DNA of 64,000 bases from Acerihabitans sp035013185 (lineage in GTDB: Bacteria; Pseudomonadota; Gammaproteobacteria; Enterobacterales; Enterobacteriaceae), in contig NZ_JAYGJO010000007.1 in NCBI RefSeq assembly GCF_035013185.1, positions 1-64,000 on the forward strand, written 5' to 3'. Below the pieces are notes generated by a model. It was not told the origin of the DNA, ran no database searches, and saw nothing but the letters and a program-made list of their open reading frames with translations. Both the position numbers and the translations under genes were made by a program. Below, one piece after another: positions 27,768 to 36,061 of the stretch. Positions within the stretch are counted from its first letter, which is position 1. Every line of letters starts with the position of its first letter.

Positions 27768-27811
27768 ACCCTAAATAGTCCGAGTTACAGGAAAGCCTAC
27801 TCACCTGTAAC
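27768..27811. repeat. Short ERIC-end fragment with inverted repeat after bioD
   Basis: TATACCCTAAATAG...GAGTTACAGGAAAGCC resembles the left end of the ERIC copies at 36 kb (TATACCCAATAG...GGGTTACAGGTAGGC). Within it GTTACAGG (27784-27791) and CCTGTAAC (27804-27811) form a perfect 8-bp inverted repeat, so this may be an internally deleted ERIC element that now separates convergent bioD and the urtE-like gene. Confidence 0.5.
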
Positions 27812-27910
27812 GTGGAGAATGGGGATATTAACGCCCTGAATTGCGGCGATATAGGCGATAATGGGTGAATATGGCATAACGAGTCAGTTTTCCCCATCAA
27901 TGATCTGTCG

Positions 27911-28621
27911 TTATACCGCCAGATAGGTTTGGATAAGGCTCTCATCCAATTGATCAAGCGGGCCCTGAGCGACATTGCGCCCTGCTTCGAGTAAACAAAA
28001 CCTATCGCCTGCCTCGGGAGTAAACGGTAACTGCTGCTCCACGACCAACAACGTAAGGCCAAATTCACGCTGCAGACGGTGGATATTATGGCCGATCTCC
28101 TCTATTACGGTGGGCTGGGAACCCCCGGTAGGTTCATCGAGGATCAGTAGCTCCGGTTCGAGCACCAGCGCCCGGGCGATAGCTAACTGCTGTTGCCCGC
28201 TTTCGCTGAGATCCCCGGCTCGCTGATGACGCATGTTATGCAATACCGGAAATAACTCATACACCATGGCGGGTATCTGACGGGATTTATTCCGACCGGC
28301 CAGTAGCGCCACCCGCATATTTTCGTCAACGCTGAGTTGGGAAAACACCTGACGGCCCTGCGGCACATAACCAATTCCCAGTGCTGCGCGCTGCTCAACC
28401 GGATGCTGCAGTAAATTCAGCTCCGCTTCGCCGTGCAGATGCCAGGTTATCGATCCACTGGTGATAGGGATATGGCCCATGATGCAGTTGACGAGGGTGC
28501 TTTTACCTACCCCGTTACGGCCCAGAACATAGGTGCAATGGCCATGGGGCAACTCTAAGTCGACATCCCACAATATCTGCTTGGGACCATAAAACTGGTT
28601 CACCGCGTGCAAACGTAACAT
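27911..28621 (-). CDS. Orphan UrtE-like ABC transporter ATP-binding protein
   Basis: The 236-residue protein resembles UrtE, the second ATPase of the urea ABC importer (urtABCDE), over its length: LHAVNQFYGPKQILWDVDLELPHG, Walker A GRNGVGKST (34-42), YVPQGRQVFSQL, Walker B LLILDEP. The signature that should be LSGGQ reads LSESG (138-142), and the usual EGIQPS after Walker B reads GGSQPT, so ATP hydrolysis is probably impaired. No urtA-D gene is in the window, yet the frame is open and a GGGAGGAAG Shine-Dalgarno is present. Either a relic or a recruited ATPase for another permease. Confidence 0.7.
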   Translation of the reverse strand: MLRLHAVNQFYGPKQILWDVDLELPHGHCTYVLGRNGVGKSTLVNCIMGHIPITSGSITWHLHGEAELNLLQHPVEQRAALGIGYVPQGRQVFSQLSVDENMRVALLAGRNKSRQIPAMVYELFPVLHNMRHQRAGDLSESGQQQLAIARALVLEPELLILDEPTGGSQPTVIEEIGHNIHRLQREFGLTLLVVEQQLPFTPEAGDRFCLLEAGRNVAQGPLDQLDESLIQTYLAV

Positions 28622-29220
28622 AGAATGTCTTCCTCCCTATTATTGATGTTTAATGTCGCATTCGCTACAAACACTTCCCTTCTGAGAACGACTTCTTTTC
28701 TAGCAACGACTTCTCTAGCTAGCAACTATCAGGCCAATAGTGTTGCCGGGTGGACCGGTTAATCTCCCCCGTTATCTTTCAGACTGCCGGTGCGTTGACC
28801 GTGTTCGTGCATCGCAATCACTTATCTTAGTATGCGCATAGGAATTCACTCAATTGTGCCGGCCTCAAATCAACATCTGATGAGTTTATGATGAACTGTC
28901 TTTACCGGGTTGTGGCAGCATAATGACATACCGTCAATGGCTATTTTCCAAACAAACTGCGGCTTATTGCACATTAACGGTGCTGTTGGGCGGTGCGGTG
29001 GTGCAATTGCGACTCTAGGCGTGAATAAGGCACTAAACCAGTGCGGCGGGTGGTGATTCAACGTGACGGTGTTTTGGTACAGGGGCAAAAGGGTTAGGTG
29101 ATTTGGACATAAAAAAAAGCGGTTGAGCGATCAAAAATAGCTAAAAAGACGCAGGTTTGTCATTTAGGTGTCATCAATGTCAGCTTTGTGGAACCCAAGC
29201 AGCAAGCGGTGCGGTAAGAC

Positions 29221-29243
29221 TTATCCACTATTCCTGTGGATAA
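29221..29243. promoter_or_regulatory. Pair of inverted DnaA boxes upstream of uvrB
   Basis: TTATCCACT (29221-29229, one mismatch) and TGTGGATAA (29235-29243, a perfect DnaA box on the minus strand) face each other with five bases between. A DnaA box is known in the upstream uvrB promoter region of E. coli. Confidence 0.65.
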
Positions 29244-29537
29244 CCATGTGCATTAGGTTTAGAAAAGCCGGCGGAAACGAGAGTGGGCGCGGGTTCATAG
29301 AGCGTTGCCTGTATTCTCCACGTTTTTTTTAATTGGCAGAAATACAAACAGTTAATTAAAATCAAGCAAATTTGTAAAGTGATGATCGACTTGGTGTCGA
29401 ATTGCAGCAGTCTTTTACCCTGTGTTAATTTTATAACGATTTATAATAAAATAAGAATGGTGAGGATCCAAAACGATCCCATTTCCTTGGCACTACCGCA
29501 TCGGCACTTGCGAGTTTCGCCGGAAAGGGTATTATAT

Positions 29538-29557
29538 TACTGGTTTTGTATCCAGTA
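29538..29557. promoter_or_regulatory. LexA (SOS) box of uvrB
   Basis: TACTG-N10-CAGTA, i.e. CTG at 29540-29542 and CAG at 29553-29555 with ten bases between and matching outer TA bases. It is 67 bp before the uvrB start. Confidence 0.88.
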
Positions 29558-29623
29558 TTCTAAATCCAGACCACCATTCTGTTAACGATATTTTTCTTAT
29601 GTTGCCCAGAGGTAGTCCAGTAA

Positions 29624-31633
29624 ATGAGTAAAGCCTTTAACCTGCAATCGAGCTTTAAACCTTCCGGCGATCAGCCGGAGGCGATTCGCCATCTTGAAGA
29701 AGGGTTACAGGATGGGCTGGCCCATCAGACCTTACTGGGCGTGACGGGATCGGGTAAAACCTTTACCGTGGCGAATGTGATTGCCGATCTTAACCGACCC
29801 AGCATGATCCTGGCACCCAACAAGACACTCGCGGCGCAGCTTTATGGCGAAATGAAGGCTTTTTTTCCCGACAATGCGGTTGAGTATTTCGTCTCGTATT
29901 ATGACTATTACCAGCCGGAAGCCTATGTTCCCAGTTCAGATACCTTTATTGAAAAAGACGCCTCGGTAAACGAGCATATCGAGCAAATGCGCTTATCCGC
30001 CACCAAGGCGCTGTTAGAACGCCGGGATGTGATCGTGGTGGCGTCGGTTTCAGCGATTTATGGTTTGGGTGATCCTGACGCCTACCTGAAAATGATGCTG
30101 CATCTGACCCGCGGCATGATTATCGATCAACGATCGATATTGCGGCGCCTGTCCGAACTGCAATACACCCGCAACGATCAAGCCTTCCAACGCGGGACCT
30201 TTAGGGTACGCGGTGAAGTTATTGATATTTTTCCTGCCGAATCCGATGACATTGCGCTGCGTGTTGAGTTATTTGACGAGGAGGTAGAGCGGCTGTCGTT
30301 GTTTGATCCACTTACCGGGCAAGTAGACCAGGTGGTGCCGCGTTATACCATCTATCCCAAGACGCATTATGTCACGCCGCGCGAGCGCCTGCTGCAAGCC
30401 ATGGAAGATATCAAGGTCGAACTGGCGGATCGTCGTCAGAATTTACTGTCCAGCCATAAATTGGTGGAGGAGCAGCGCCTGTCTCAGCGCACCCAGTTTG
30501 ATCTGGAAATGATGAATGAGCTGGGCTATTGCTCGGGCATTGAAAACTACTCGCGCTATCTGTCGGGACGTGGACCAGGCGAACCACCGCCAACGCTGTT
30601 TGATTACCTGCCCGCCGACGGTCTGCTGATTGTTGATGAATCCCATGTCACCATTCCGCAAATTGGTGGAATGTACCGTGGCGATCGTGCACGCAAAGAG
30701 ACGCTGGTGGAATATGGTTTCCGTCTGCCTTCGGCGTTGGATAACCGGCCGATGCGGTTTGAAGAATTTGCCGCCCAGGCACCGCAAACGATCTACGTTT
30801 CGGCAACGCCGGGCAAATATGAGCTGGAGATGTGCGGTGGGGTGGTAGTCGATCAACTGGTGCGTCCTACTGGCCTGCTCGATCCGCAGATCGAAGTCCG
30901 CCCGGTGGGTACTCAGGTGGACGATCTGCTGTCTGAAATCCGCAAGCGGGTGCTGATTAATGAACGGGTGCTGGTGACCACGCTGACCAAACGGATGGCG
31001 GAAGATCTGACCGAATATCTGGTCGAGCATGGTGAGCGGGTACGTTATCTGCACTCCGACATTGAAACCGTGGAGCGGGTAGAAATTATCCGTGACCTGC
31101 GTCTCGGAGAATTTGATGTTTTGGTTGGCATCAATCTGCTGCGCGAAGGGCTGGATATGCCGGAAGTGTCGCTGGTGGCCATCCTGGATGCGGACAAAGA
31201 AGGGTTTTTACGCTCTGAACGTTCGTTAATCCAGACCATCGGCCGAGCTGCGCGCAATCTGAACGGCAAGGCGATTCTGTATGGTGACAAGATCACGCCG
31301 TCCATGGCGCGTGCCATTGATGAAACCGAACGACGACGCGTGAAGCAGCATGCCTATAATCAAGAACATGGCATTATTCCGCAGGCGCTGAATAAATCGG
31401 TGGCAGATATTATGGAATTGGGCCAATCGCCAGCACATGCTAAACAGAAAAAGCGCAAGGCGATGGAAGCTGCGGCGCATTATGGTGATATGACGCCTAA
31501 AGCGTTGGATAAAAAAATCAGCGAGCTGGAGGCTAAAATGCAGGCGCATGCGCAGAATCTCGAATTTGAACAGGCGGCCAGCGTACGCGACGAAATCCAT
31601 GCCTTGCGTGAGCATTTTATCGCCCTATCCTGA
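29624..31633 (+). CDS. uvrB: Excinuclease ABC subunit B
   Basis: DNA-damage verification subunit of nucleotide excision repair; loaded by UvrA and later binds UvrC. 669 residues versus 673 in E. coli. Walker A GVTGSGKTFT (~39-48), the beta-hairpin region YYDYYQPEAYVP, helicase motifs DESHV, SATPG and QTIGRAARN, and a C-terminal UVR domain (KKISELEAKMQAHAQNLEFEQAASVRDEI in part) are intact. SOS-inducible by the LexA box upstream. It ends 19 bp from convergent ybhK. Confidence 0.97.
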   Translation: MSKAFNLQSSFKPSGDQPEAIRHLEEGLQDGLAHQTLLGVTGSGKTFTVANVIADLNRPSMILAPNKTLAAQLYGEMKAFFPDNAVEYFVSYYDYYQPEAYVPSSDTFIEKDASVNEHIEQMRLSATKALLERRDVIVVASVSAIYGLGDPDAYLKMMLHLTRGMIIDQRSILRRLSELQYTRNDQAFQRGTFRVRGEVIDIFPAESDDIALRVELFDEEVERLSLFDPLTGQVDQVVPRYTIYPKTHYVTPRERLLQAMEDIKVELADRRQNLLSSHKLVEEQRLSQRTQFDLEMMNELGYCSGIENYSRYLSGRGPGEPPPTLFDYLPADGLLIVDESHVTIPQIGGMYRGDRARKETLVEYGFRLPSALDNRPMRFEEFAAQAPQTIYVSATPGKYELEMCGGVVVDQLVRPTGLLDPQIEVRPVGTQVDDLLSEIRKRVLINERVLVTTLTKRMAEDLTEYLVEHGERVRYLHSDIETVERVEIIRDLRLGEFDVLVGINLLREGLDMPEVSLVAILDADKEGFLRSERSLIQTIGRAARNLNGKAILYGDKITPSMARAIDETERRRVKQHAYNQEHGIIPQALNKSVADIMELGQSPAHAKQKKRKAMEAAAHYGDMTPKALDKKISELEAKMQAHAQNLEFEQAASVRDEIHALREHFIALS

Positions 31634-31652
31634 GGTGAACGGCCGGCCTTAT

Positions 31653-32564
31653 TTATCCGAGCGATTGTAGCGCGTCATCTAATGCAGTGCGCAACAACTG
31701 CCGATCATGGTGATGAGGCTCATCCATGGCGGCCAGCGGACGCTGGATGATCATCCGATCGGTGACACCGCTCGCGTCACGGGTGGGGCCGATCAGCAGC
31801 GCGTCGATCCTGTTGGCTCTGCCGATAGCCTGTTCCATTAGCGCCAGCTTTTGGATGAGACTAAGATTGGCCGCCGCCGGGCTGAGTTCACGGCCTAAGT
31901 TATCGATATAGATTAGCGGCACCTGGGTGCGACGCAGTGCTTGGGACAAATCACTCAGCAACAGCAGTGGCATTAGGCTGGTCAAAAAACTGCCGGGACC
32001 TATTAGGATAAGGTCTGCGGTGGCGATGGCGTGTAATGCTTCGCGGGTGGCGGGTACCTCAGGGGTTAATCGCAGGTGGGTCGGGAGCACAGTGAGCTGA
32101 TCCACCGCCATTTCACCGTCGACGGTGGTGCCTGCGGCAGTCACGGCCTGCAGGTCGACTGCATGCTCGGACATGGGGATAAGCAGGGCATCCACCTTTA
32201 GTATATTGCGAATCAGGTTGATGGCGTCCAATGGCCGTACGCTGAGATTATCCAGCGCCTTAAGCATCAGGTTGCCCAGATTGTGGCCAGCCAGTTCACC
32301 CCGGCCGGTAAAACGGTATTCAAACATGGCCGCTGCGATACTGGGTTGTGCTATCAGCTGATTAAGACAGTTGCGGGTATCGCCCCAGGCGATGCCGCCT
32401 TCCGATTGCCGGATCCGTCCGGTTGATCCCCCATTGTCGGTGGTGGTGACAATCCCAGTAAGCCGTGAGCCCAGCGAGGATAACGCCGACATCACACGCC
32501 CCAAACCGTGCCCGCCGCCCAGCGTCACTACCCGATCGAGATCGGCCAAACTGCGGTTTCGCAT
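31653..32564 (-). CDS. ybhK: YvcK/CofD-like protein YbhK
   Basis: A 303-residue member of the gluconeogenesis-factor YvcK family, related in fold to the 2-phospho-L-lactate transferase CofD. Seen: GGGHGLGRVMSALSSLGSRLTGIVTTTDNGGSTG at the N-terminus, GDTRNCLNQL, FTGRGELAGHNLGNLML and IGPGSFLTSLMPLLL. In Bacillus YvcK binds UDP-GlcNAc and affects carbon use and morphology; the enterobacterial role is unclear. ATG 32564 follows GAGGAG and gives the family N-terminus; an ATG 12 bases upstream overlaps that Shine-Dalgarno. Divergent from moaA. Confidence 0.92.
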   Translation of the reverse strand: MRNRSLADLDRVVTLGGGHGLGRVMSALSSLGSRLTGIVTTTDNGGSTGRIRQSEGGIAWGDTRNCLNQLIAQPSIAAAMFEYRFTGRGELAGHNLGNLMLKALDNLSVRPLDAINLIRNILKVDALLIPMSEHAVDLQAVTAAGTTVDGEMAVDQLTVLPTHLRLTPEVPATREALHAIATADLILIGPGSFLTSLMPLLLLSDLSQALRRTQVPLIYIDNLGRELSPAAANLSLIQKLALMEQAIGRANRIDALLIGPTRDASGVTDRMIIQRPLAAMDEPHHHDRQLLRTALDDALQSLG

Positions 32565-32747
32565 AACGCTCCTCATTATCCTGTTGTCTCGCTTTCATGC
32601 TTTAGTGTGCCGGCATGTTGGTCTCGATGCCGATTAAAATAGCCGATCCGGCTATAAATGCAAAATATCAATACACATCCCAAATACCCCCCCGTGCAAC
32701 AGCGGATAATAGGATGGATTAACCTCCGTCTGGTGATGAATATATTT

Positions 32748-32771
32748 CGATATATAATTGTTTATACAGCG
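32748..32771. promoter_or_regulatory. ModE-like site upstream of moaA
   Basis: A 24-bp sequence CGATATAT...TATACAGCG with imperfect inverted ends agrees with the modA ModE box of this same window at 18 of 24 positions (my count), including both CG ends. E. coli ModE activates moaA from such a site. It lies upstream of the riboswitch. Confidence 0.55.
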
Positions 32772-32869
32772 TAATTTGTATTCACTAGCATGGCGCAGCC
32801 TGCTAATAAGGATTACACTATTAATCACTAAGGTTTATTCACGTCACAGTAATGTGGTCGTGCGGAATC

Positions 32870-32985
32870 GAACTCCTAGCCTCTGTGCCTACGTTGCGGT
32901 GTTATGCAATAAGGTATTTTGGCCGTGGCGCAAGCCACCAGGGTGCCAGATGGAAACGTCGGCATCTCCCGAATTTGGAAAGGTG
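32870..32985 (+). ncRNA. Moco RNA motif (molybdenum-cofactor riboswitch) in the moaA leader
   Basis: The 5' leader of moaA folds into the parts expected for the Moco element: a GTGGC-GCAA-GCCAC hairpin (32925-32938) and a stem TGCC-A-GATG / CGTC-GGCA closed by a GAAA tetraloop (32944-32964), followed by CTCCC and a purine-rich moaA ribosome site. In E. coli this element in the moaA leader lowers expression when Moco is present. Boundaries are approximate; a covariance-model search was not possible. Confidence 0.7.
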
Positions 32986-32992
32986 TTAAACG

Positions 32993-33979
32993 GTGCCACA
33001 ACTCATTGATGCGTTTGCGCGTAAATTTTATTATTTGCGCCTGTCTGTTACGGACGTTTGTAACTTCCGTTGTACCTATTGTTTGCCCAACGGCTACCGG
33101 CCGCACGGCAGTAACAATAATAGCTTCCTGTCGCTTGATGAGATCTGGCGCCTTACTCATGCGTTTGCCGATCTTGGCACGGAGAAGGTGCGCCTGACCG
33201 GCGGCGAACCTTCCTTGCGTCGTGATTTTTGCGATATTATTGCGGCAGTACGTTCCCATACGCAGATCAGCACGCTGGCGGTAACCACCAACGGTTATCG
33301 GCTGGAGCGCGATATCGCCAGCTGGCGCGAGGCGGGGTTGACTGCATTGAACGTCAGCGTCGACAGTCTTGATTCCCGGCAATTCAAGCTGATCACCGGC
33401 CAGGATAAGTTCCGGCAGGTGATGGCGGGTATCGACGCCGCTTTTGCGGCGGGGTTCAGTCAGGTCAAAGTTAACACCGTGCTGATGCGCAATATTAATG
33501 ACATCCATCTTGATGGGTTCCTGGCCTGGATCAAAACCCGTCCTATCCAACTGCGTTTTATCGAACTGATGGAAACCGGCGACGGTGGTGAATTGTTCCG
33601 CTCCCGCCACGTCTCCGGTGAGGTTCTGCGCCGACAACTGATTCCCATGGGTTGGCAACTCCAGCCGCGCGGGCGCACTGACGGCCCGGCACAGGTATTC
33701 CGCCACCCCGATTATCAGGGGGAAATTGGGTTGATCATGCCTTACGCCAAGGATTTCTGCGCCGGTTGCAATCGCCTTAGAGTCTCTGCCATGGGTGATC
33801 TTCACCTCTGCCTGTTTGGCGAGGACGGTATCCCCCTGCGCGATTTGCTGGCCGATGATGACGGGCTGGAACAACTCAAGGCACGCATCTCCGGCGGTTT
33901 GCAGTTAAAAAAACAGACCCATTTTCTTCATCAGGGTAATACCGGCGCCACCCCTAATCTGTCGTTTATCGGCGGTTGA
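32993..33979 (+). CDS. moaA: GTP 3',8-cyclase MoaA
   Basis: Radical SAM enzyme that starts molybdopterin synthesis by cyclising GTP. 328 residues. N-terminal 4Fe-4S ligands CNFRCTYC (Cys23, 27, 30), C-terminal cluster ligands in FCAGCNRLRVSAMGDLHLCLFG, and the essential C-terminal GG. The start is GTG at 32993, giving MPQLIDAFARKFYYLRLS as in the family, with GGAAAGG upstream. First gene of moaACDE; expression under riboswitch and probably ModE control. Confidence 0.96.
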   Translation: MPQLIDAFARKFYYLRLSVTDVCNFRCTYCLPNGYRPHGSNNNSFLSLDEIWRLTHAFADLGTEKVRLTGGEPSLRRDFCDIIAAVRSHTQISTLAVTTNGYRLERDIASWREAGLTALNVSVDSLDSRQFKLITGQDKFRQVMAGIDAAFAAGFSQVKVNTVLMRNINDIHLDGFLAWIKTRPIQLRFIELMETGDGGELFRSRHVSGEVLRRQLIPMGWQLQPRGRTDGPAQVFRHPDYQGEIGLIMPYAKDFCAGCNRLRVSAMGDLHLCLFGEDGIPLRDLLADDDGLEQLKARISGGLQLKKQTHFLHQGNTGATPNLSFIGG

Positions 33980-33999
33980 CACTCCACAAGGAAACAAAC

Positions 34000-34482
34000 A
34001 TGCCAACCCTCACACATATTAACGCTAACGGCGAAGCCCATATGGTCGATGTTTCCGCGAAGCAGGAGACCCTGCGCGAAGCCCGTGCCGAAGCGTTCGT
34101 GACCATGGCGCCAGCGACGTTAGCCATGATTATTGACGGCCAGCATCACAAAGGGGATGTTTTCGCCACTGCGCGCATCGCCGGCATTCAGGCTGCTAAG
34201 CGCACCTGGGAGTTGATCCCGCTGTGCCATCCCCTGGCTCTGAGCAAGGTAGAAGTGCATCTTGACGCGCAGATCGGGTCGGGACGGGTGCGTATCGAAA
34301 CCCTGTGTCGTCTGACCGGTAAAACCGGTGTAGAGATGGAAGCGCTCACTGCCGCCTCGGTGGCGGCGCTGACCATCTATGACATGTGCAAGGCGGTACA
34401 AAAAGATATGATTATCGGTCCGGTGCGACTGTTGGCTAAAAGCGGGGGTAAATCTGGCGACTTCATCGGTGCAGCGTTATGA
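34000..34482 (+). CDS. moaC: Cyclic pyranopterin monophosphate synthase MoaC
   Basis: Completes cPMP formation with MoaA. 160 residues, same as E. coli over MVDVSAK, GDVFATARIAGIQAAKRTWELIPLCHPL and MCKAVQKDM with the conserved Lys/Asp of the active site. ATG 34000 follows AAGGAA and fits the family N-terminus MPTLTHIN. Only 20 bp separate it from moaA, so the moaB gene that lies here in E. coli is absent. Overlaps moaD by four bases. Confidence 0.96.
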   Translation: MPTLTHINANGEAHMVDVSAKQETLREARAEAFVTMAPATLAMIIDGQHHKGDVFATARIAGIQAAKRTWELIPLCHPLALSKVEVHLDAQIGSGRVRIETLCRLTGKTGVEMEALTAASVAALTIYDMCKAVQKDMIIGPVRLLAKSGGKSGDFIGAAL

Positions 34483-34724
34483 TCACTGTCCTGTTTTTTG
34501 CCCAAGTCCGCGAACAGGTTGGCTGCGAGCGAATGGCTTTGGCGTCGGAGTTTACCACCGTTGAGGCGCTACGCCAGTCGTTGGCCGCCCGCGGTGGGAA
34601 CTGGGCATTGGCACTGGAGCAAGACCGGTTGTTATCGGCGGTAAATCAAGTGTTGGTGGAGGGTGGGCATCCGCTATCGGCTGGCGATGAAGTGGCCTTT
34701 TTCCCCCCGGTTACCGGGGGCTAG
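34479..34724 (+). CDS. moaD: Molybdopterin synthase sulfur-carrier subunit MoaD
   Basis: Ubiquitin-like sulfur carrier, 81 residues, with the C-terminal Gly-Gly (PPVTGG) that is adenylated by MoeB and thiocarboxylated. N-terminus MITVLFFAQVREQVG is family-like. Overlaps the moaC stop (ATGA) and is followed by moaE one base later. Confidence 0.95.
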   Translation: MITVLFFAQVREQVGCERMALASEFTTVEALRQSLAARGGNWALALEQDRLLSAVNQVLVEGGHPLSAGDEVAFFPPVTGG

Positions 34725-34725
34725 C

Positions 34726-35187
34726 ATGAGTGACACCCGAATTTATGTCGGCAGCCGACCGTTTGATATGGCCGAAGAATATGCTTGGTTGTCCGCCTGC
34801 GATGATGATGGCGCGGTAGTGACGTTTACCGGCAAGGTGCGCAATTACAACCAAGGTGATGACGTCAGTGCCTTGGCGTTAGAACATTATCCAGGCATGA
34901 CCGAAAGGGCGTTAGAGGAGATTGTTGACCTGGCGCGTCAACGCTGGCCGCTGCAGCGCGTGACGGTTAACCATCGGGTTGGCGAACTGCGGACCGGCGA
35001 GCAGATCGTGCTGGTCGGCGTCGCAGCCGGCCACCGCGATGCGGCATTTAATGCTGCCGAATTTATTATGGATTACCTGAAAACCCGCGCGCCGTTCTGG
35101 AAGCGCGAGGTGACTGCCCAAGGCAGCCGTTGGGTGGACGCGCGTGATAGCGATAACCAAGCCGCACAGCGCTGGCAAACTCGCTAA
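34726..35187 (+). CDS. moaE: Molybdopterin synthase catalytic subunit MoaE
   Basis: With MoaD converts cPMP to molybdopterin. 153 residues. Seen: GAVVTFTGKVRNYNQGDDVSALALEHYPGMTE, HRVGELRTGEQIVLVGVAAGHRDAAF and the lysine-bearing APFWKRE. The ATG at 34726 is directly behind the moaD stop; a longer frame inside moaD is not needed. Last gene of the operon, followed by a terminator. Confidence 0.96.
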   Translation: MSDTRIYVGSRPFDMAEEYAWLSACDDDGAVVTFTGKVRNYNQGDDVSALALEHYPGMTERALEEIVDLARQRWPLQRVTVNHRVGELRTGEQIVLVGVAAGHRDAAFNAAEFIMDYLKTRAPFWKREVTAQGSRWVDARDSDNQAAQRWQTR

Positions 35188-35188
35188 A

Positions 35189-35213
35189 GCCTGATCCTGA
35201 GGCGGTTTTTTTT
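35189..35213 (+). terminator. Rho-independent terminator of moaACDE
   Basis: GCCT (35189-35192) and AGGC (35200-35203) form a short stem followed after GG by eight T (35206-35213), immediately behind the moaE stop. The stem is short but the T-run is strong. Confidence 0.55.
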
Positions 35214-35314
35214 GCTTTTGGCCCTTTATTGCCAACGCTATTTTTGTGGTATGCTATTTAATGGTGGGCCGCTTCCCTGGCCTTTGTTTTATGTTGATCA
35301 TAAAGGTGACTGTC

Positions 35315-36040
35315 ATGGATCGATTCCCCCGTCCCCAGGGTTCACGCCCCCAGGGGTTAATCGTTGAGCGTGCTGATGCCGGTATCCAGCCATTTATGGC
35401 TCAGGTATACGGATGGATGACGTGTGGATTGTTGTTGACTGCTTTTGTCTCCTGGTTTGCCGCACGTACGCCAGCGGTGATGAATCTGATATTCTCCAGC
35501 CAAATAACCTTCTTTGGCTTGATTATTGCCCAGTTGGCGTTGGTATTTGTCATTTCCGGTATGGTAAACCGACTCAGCGGCGCAATGGCCACCGGTTTGT
35601 TTATGCTCTACTCGGCTCTGACCGGGCTGACGCTGTCCAGTATATTCATCATCTATACCTCTTCGTCTATTGCCGGCACCTTTGTTGTGGCCGGTGGCAT
35701 GTTCGGGGCGATGACGGTATATGGTTACACCACTAAACGCGATCTTAGCAGCTTTGGTAACCTGTTGTTTATGGCGCTGATCGGCATAGTGCTGGCATCA
35801 GTGGTGAACATCTGGTTGAAAAGTACCGCATTGATGTGGGCGGTGACGTATATCGGCGTAGTGGTGTTTGTCGGGTTAACGGCCTATGACACTCAGAAGT
35901 TGAAAAGCATGGGTTCGCAGCTTTCCATCGACGACAAGGATGGGTTCCGGAAATATTCCATCGTCGGCGCGCTGACGCTGTATCTGGATTTCATCAATCT
36001 GTTCTTGATGTTACTGCGCATCTTTGGCAACCGCCGCTAA
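35315..36040 (+). CDS. ybhL: Bax inhibitor-1 family membrane protein YbhL
   Basis: A 241-residue inner-membrane protein with seven predicted helices, close to E. coli YbhL (234 aa): MDRFPRP, PFMAQVYGWMTCGLLLTAF, LFMLYSALTGLTLSSIFI, GYTTKRDLSSFGN, VFVGLTAYDTQKLK and the terminal FLMLLRIFGNRR. The paired acidic residues of the BI-1 calcium/proton sensor (in TAYDTQ and YLDFINL) are there. Function in bacteria is little known. ATG 35315 follows AAGGTGA. Confidence 0.93.
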   Translation: MDRFPRPQGSRPQGLIVERADAGIQPFMAQVYGWMTCGLLLTAFVSWFAARTPAVMNLIFSSQITFFGLIIAQLALVFVISGMVNRLSGAMATGLFMLYSALTGLTLSSIFIIYTSSSIAGTFVVAGGMFGAMTVYGYTTKRDLSSFGNLLFMALIGIVLASVVNIWLKSTALMWAVTYIGVVVFVGLTAYDTQKLKSMGSQLSIDDKDGFRKYSIVGALTLYLDFINLFLMLLRIFGNRR

Positions 36041-36061
36041 CCGCTGGCACTGCCCGCACCC

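Larger units (their letters stand above)
28622..29623. other. 1-kb intergenic region upstream of uvrB
   Basis: No gene is convincing on either strand. The left part is the upstream side of the urtE-like gene, with no trace of urtD. The right half carries two DnaA boxes (29221-29243), an AT-rich stretch and the LexA-controlled uvrB promoter. Confidence 0.55.

Noticed and set aside
28870..29088. 72-codon minus-strand frame upstream of the urtE-like gene, considered as a urtD remnant
   Set aside because: No ABC ATPase motif or similarity to UrtD in it.
32876..33874. 332-codon frame antisense to moaA and the riboswitch
   Set aside because: It crosses a structured RNA and a conserved enzyme; codon pattern is the complement of moaA.
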